Part shown: one piece after another, positions 20,096-21,180 of the stretch | Numbering within the stretch: the first letter of the stretch is position 1 | How the letters are laid out: each line of letters opens with the position of its first letter | Source of the DNA: a virus | Length of the DNA stretch: 21,180 nucleotides | Reading direction: 5' to 3' (one strand) | IMG/VR virus record: IMGVR_UViG_3300037549_000028 | Span: 1-21,180 of that record | Position numbers and translations under genes: made by a program | The notes under the pieces: model-generated | The model's input: only the letters and a program-made list of their open reading frames with translations | The model's database searches: none | What the model was told of the DNA's origin: nothing

Positions 20096-21180
20096 ATGAA
20101 ACGGATTGTCCTCTTGTTCTTGGCGATGCTGCCGATTGCCGCTCACGCTACGGTTATTACGCAGAATCTAAACGTGGCATTTGTTTGCTCAGGGAGCACA
20201 GGGCCGTATCCGTTCACCTTCTCGATCTCCGACCCCACAGCGTTGACTGTGACGCAGAATGGGACTGTCCTTGCCTCCACTGACTACACGATGATAGCGG
20301 TCAACAACAACTACGAGAATGGAGGAAACGTCACTCTAAACAGCGCGTGTCCAGCGGCGCAGACCTTAGTGCTTACACGGTCAACTCCTCTCACGCAAGC
20401 GACGGTGTTCTCCGACAACATGCCTGTTCCGATGAAGAGCTTCGAGCGCGGCCTCGACAAACTGACAGAGATTGTGCAGGAGCAGGCAGGGGGCGGCGGC
20501 AGCGGTCTCCCGGCTGGCTGTACTTCATCGAGCACGGGAAACATCAGTTGCACAGGCACGGTGAACGCGACATCACTGACGGCGCAGAGCGTGAACGGTG
20601 CGATAAATCCCTTAACCTATGCGGGATCAGACATCGCGGCAAAAACTTCAAACGCTGTTTCCGCGCTCGGATGTAGCTCAACTTTTCCCTGTAATTTTGT
20701 GCTTCCGCCATCGCCGCAGATGTCGTTCTCTGGCACGCTGACTCTGACCGATTCAATGACGTTCTCTTGCACCCCGGCTGGCGAGTCTGCGCGGCAGTCG
20801 GCAGCACAGCCGCCTACTTTGAACTATACGGGCAGCGGAACAGCGGTCGTCATCAACGGCGCGAGGGCGCAGTTCAATGGCTGCGGGCTGGCTATGGGTA
20901 ACGCCACGACCGGCATCCTGATCGAGAATCAGAACGCGCAAATCAACAACGTCTATACCATAGGCGGGAATGTGGGATCGGTTCTGGTCGAACTCGGGGG
21001 GAGCGACAACGCGCAAATCAACCAGTTCACGGCTTTTGAGTTTCAGGGCGATGGAATCTGGAGTCACGACAATTACGACCCGACCATCACCAACTCCCTG
21101 ATGTACGGATATACCATCGGCGGCGCGAGTGGCGCGACAAATCACACCTCGCGCAGTCTGGTCATGGACTCTGGAACGGC
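20096..21180 (+). CDS. Tail fibre / tailspike protein, N-terminal part (3' partial)
   Basis: The frame is open for 361 codons to the window edge. Residues 1-18 form a Sec-type signal peptide (MKRIVLLFLAMLPIAAHA, cleavage predicted after AHA). Residues about 25-130 follow the pattern of the T7-fibre-like attachment domain: YPFTFSISDPTALTVTQNGT, 'lastDYTmi..nn..nGG.vtLn..cPa.qtLvLtR.TPltQ', then MKSFERGLDKLTEIVQEQ. A Gly-rich hinge (GGGGSG, 132-137) leads into beta repeats resembling a parallel beta-helix ('GILIENQNAQINNVYTIGG', 'VELGGSDNAQINQFTAFEFQ', 'SHDNYDPTITNSLMYGYTIGG'), a form common in depolymerising tailspikes. Cysteines appear in close pairs (31/85, 142/152). AGGGAG at 20084-20089 precedes the ATG. 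Receptor and enzymatic activity cannot be told because the gene is cut off. Confidence 0.8.
   Translation, partial: MKRIVLLFLAMLPIAAHATVITQNLNVAFVCSGSTGPYPFTFSISDPTALTVTQNGTVLASTDYTMIAVNNNYENGGNVTLNSACPAAQTLVLTRSTPLTQATVFSDNMPVPMKSFERGLDKLTEIVQEQAGGGGSGLPAGCTSSSTGNISCTGTVNATSLTAQSVNGAINPLTYAGSDIAAKTSNAVSALGCSSTFPCNFVLPPSPQMSFSGTLTLTDSMTFSCTPAGESARQSAAQPPTLNYTGSGTAVVINGARAQFNGCGLAMGNATTGILIENQNAQINNVYTIGGNVGSVLVELGGSDNAQINQFTAFEFQGDGIWSHDNYDPTITNSLMYGYTIGGASGATNHTSRSLVMDSGT

Noticed and set aside
20096-21180. Diversity-generating retroelement target, as in BPP-1
   Set aside because: The structural genes resemble BPP-1, but no reverse transcriptase, template repeat or variable repeat is visible, and the fibre gene is cut by the window edge.

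Overview
The window looks like the virion-structure half of a tailed, short-tailed (podovirus-type) phage or prophage. All supported genes lie on the + strand in one tightly packed series: most neighbours overlap by 1-11 nt or are separated by 1-18 nt, and the largest gap is 31 nt. The gene order is the classical podovirus head-to-tail order: end of a probable terminase, small membrane-anchored protein, head-to-tail portal, small head proteins, scaffold, major capsid, capsid cement protein, gp11-like tail adaptor, gp12-like tail nozzle, internal core or ejection proteins, then tail fibre. The portal, capsid and cement types recall the Bordetella BPP-1 / Burkholderia BcepC6B kind of podovirus rather than T7 itself. 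I see no integrase, replication, lysis, tRNA, CRISPR or IS sequence, so neither host nor lifestyle can be fixed. The moderately GC-rich sequence, AUG/GUG/UUG starts and purine-rich ribosome binding sites suit a bacterial, probably Gram-negative, host.

Region 1 (1-5611, head): partial probable terminase end; 80-aa protein; portal; two small proteins; a GT-A type glycosyltransferase inside the head cluster; a 64-aa basic protein; scaffold; major capsid. Region 2 (5622-10775, head completion and tail): Bbp16-type cement protein, a protein with two C2H2 zinc fingers, tail adaptor, and a nozzle protein encoded by two overlapping genes instead of one. The cement protein and the nozzle N-part carry versions of the same beta-rich insert domain, and the nozzle C-part carries two FCCH-like domains. 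Region 3 (10786-17904, ejection apparatus): GNAT-like gp13-type protein, gp14-like membrane protein, 591-aa helical gp15-like protein and a 1478-aa gp16-like protein, joined by stop/start overlaps and probably translationally coupled. Region 4 (17906-21180): a small protein with an HExxE motif overlapping an ATP-grasp ligase gene, then two tail-side proteins that both begin with Sec-type signal peptides. The second is a tail fibre/tailspike running off the end of the window.

The head, tail and ejection genes form one particle-building programme, presumably read from a promoter upstream of the window. The accessory genes embedded in it (glycosyltransferase, zinc-finger protein, HExxE/ATP-grasp pair, exported fibre proteins) are the parts not explained by virion assembly alone and are the best candidates for undescribed biology. 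Function calls rest on motif and pattern recognition by eye; no database search was run.
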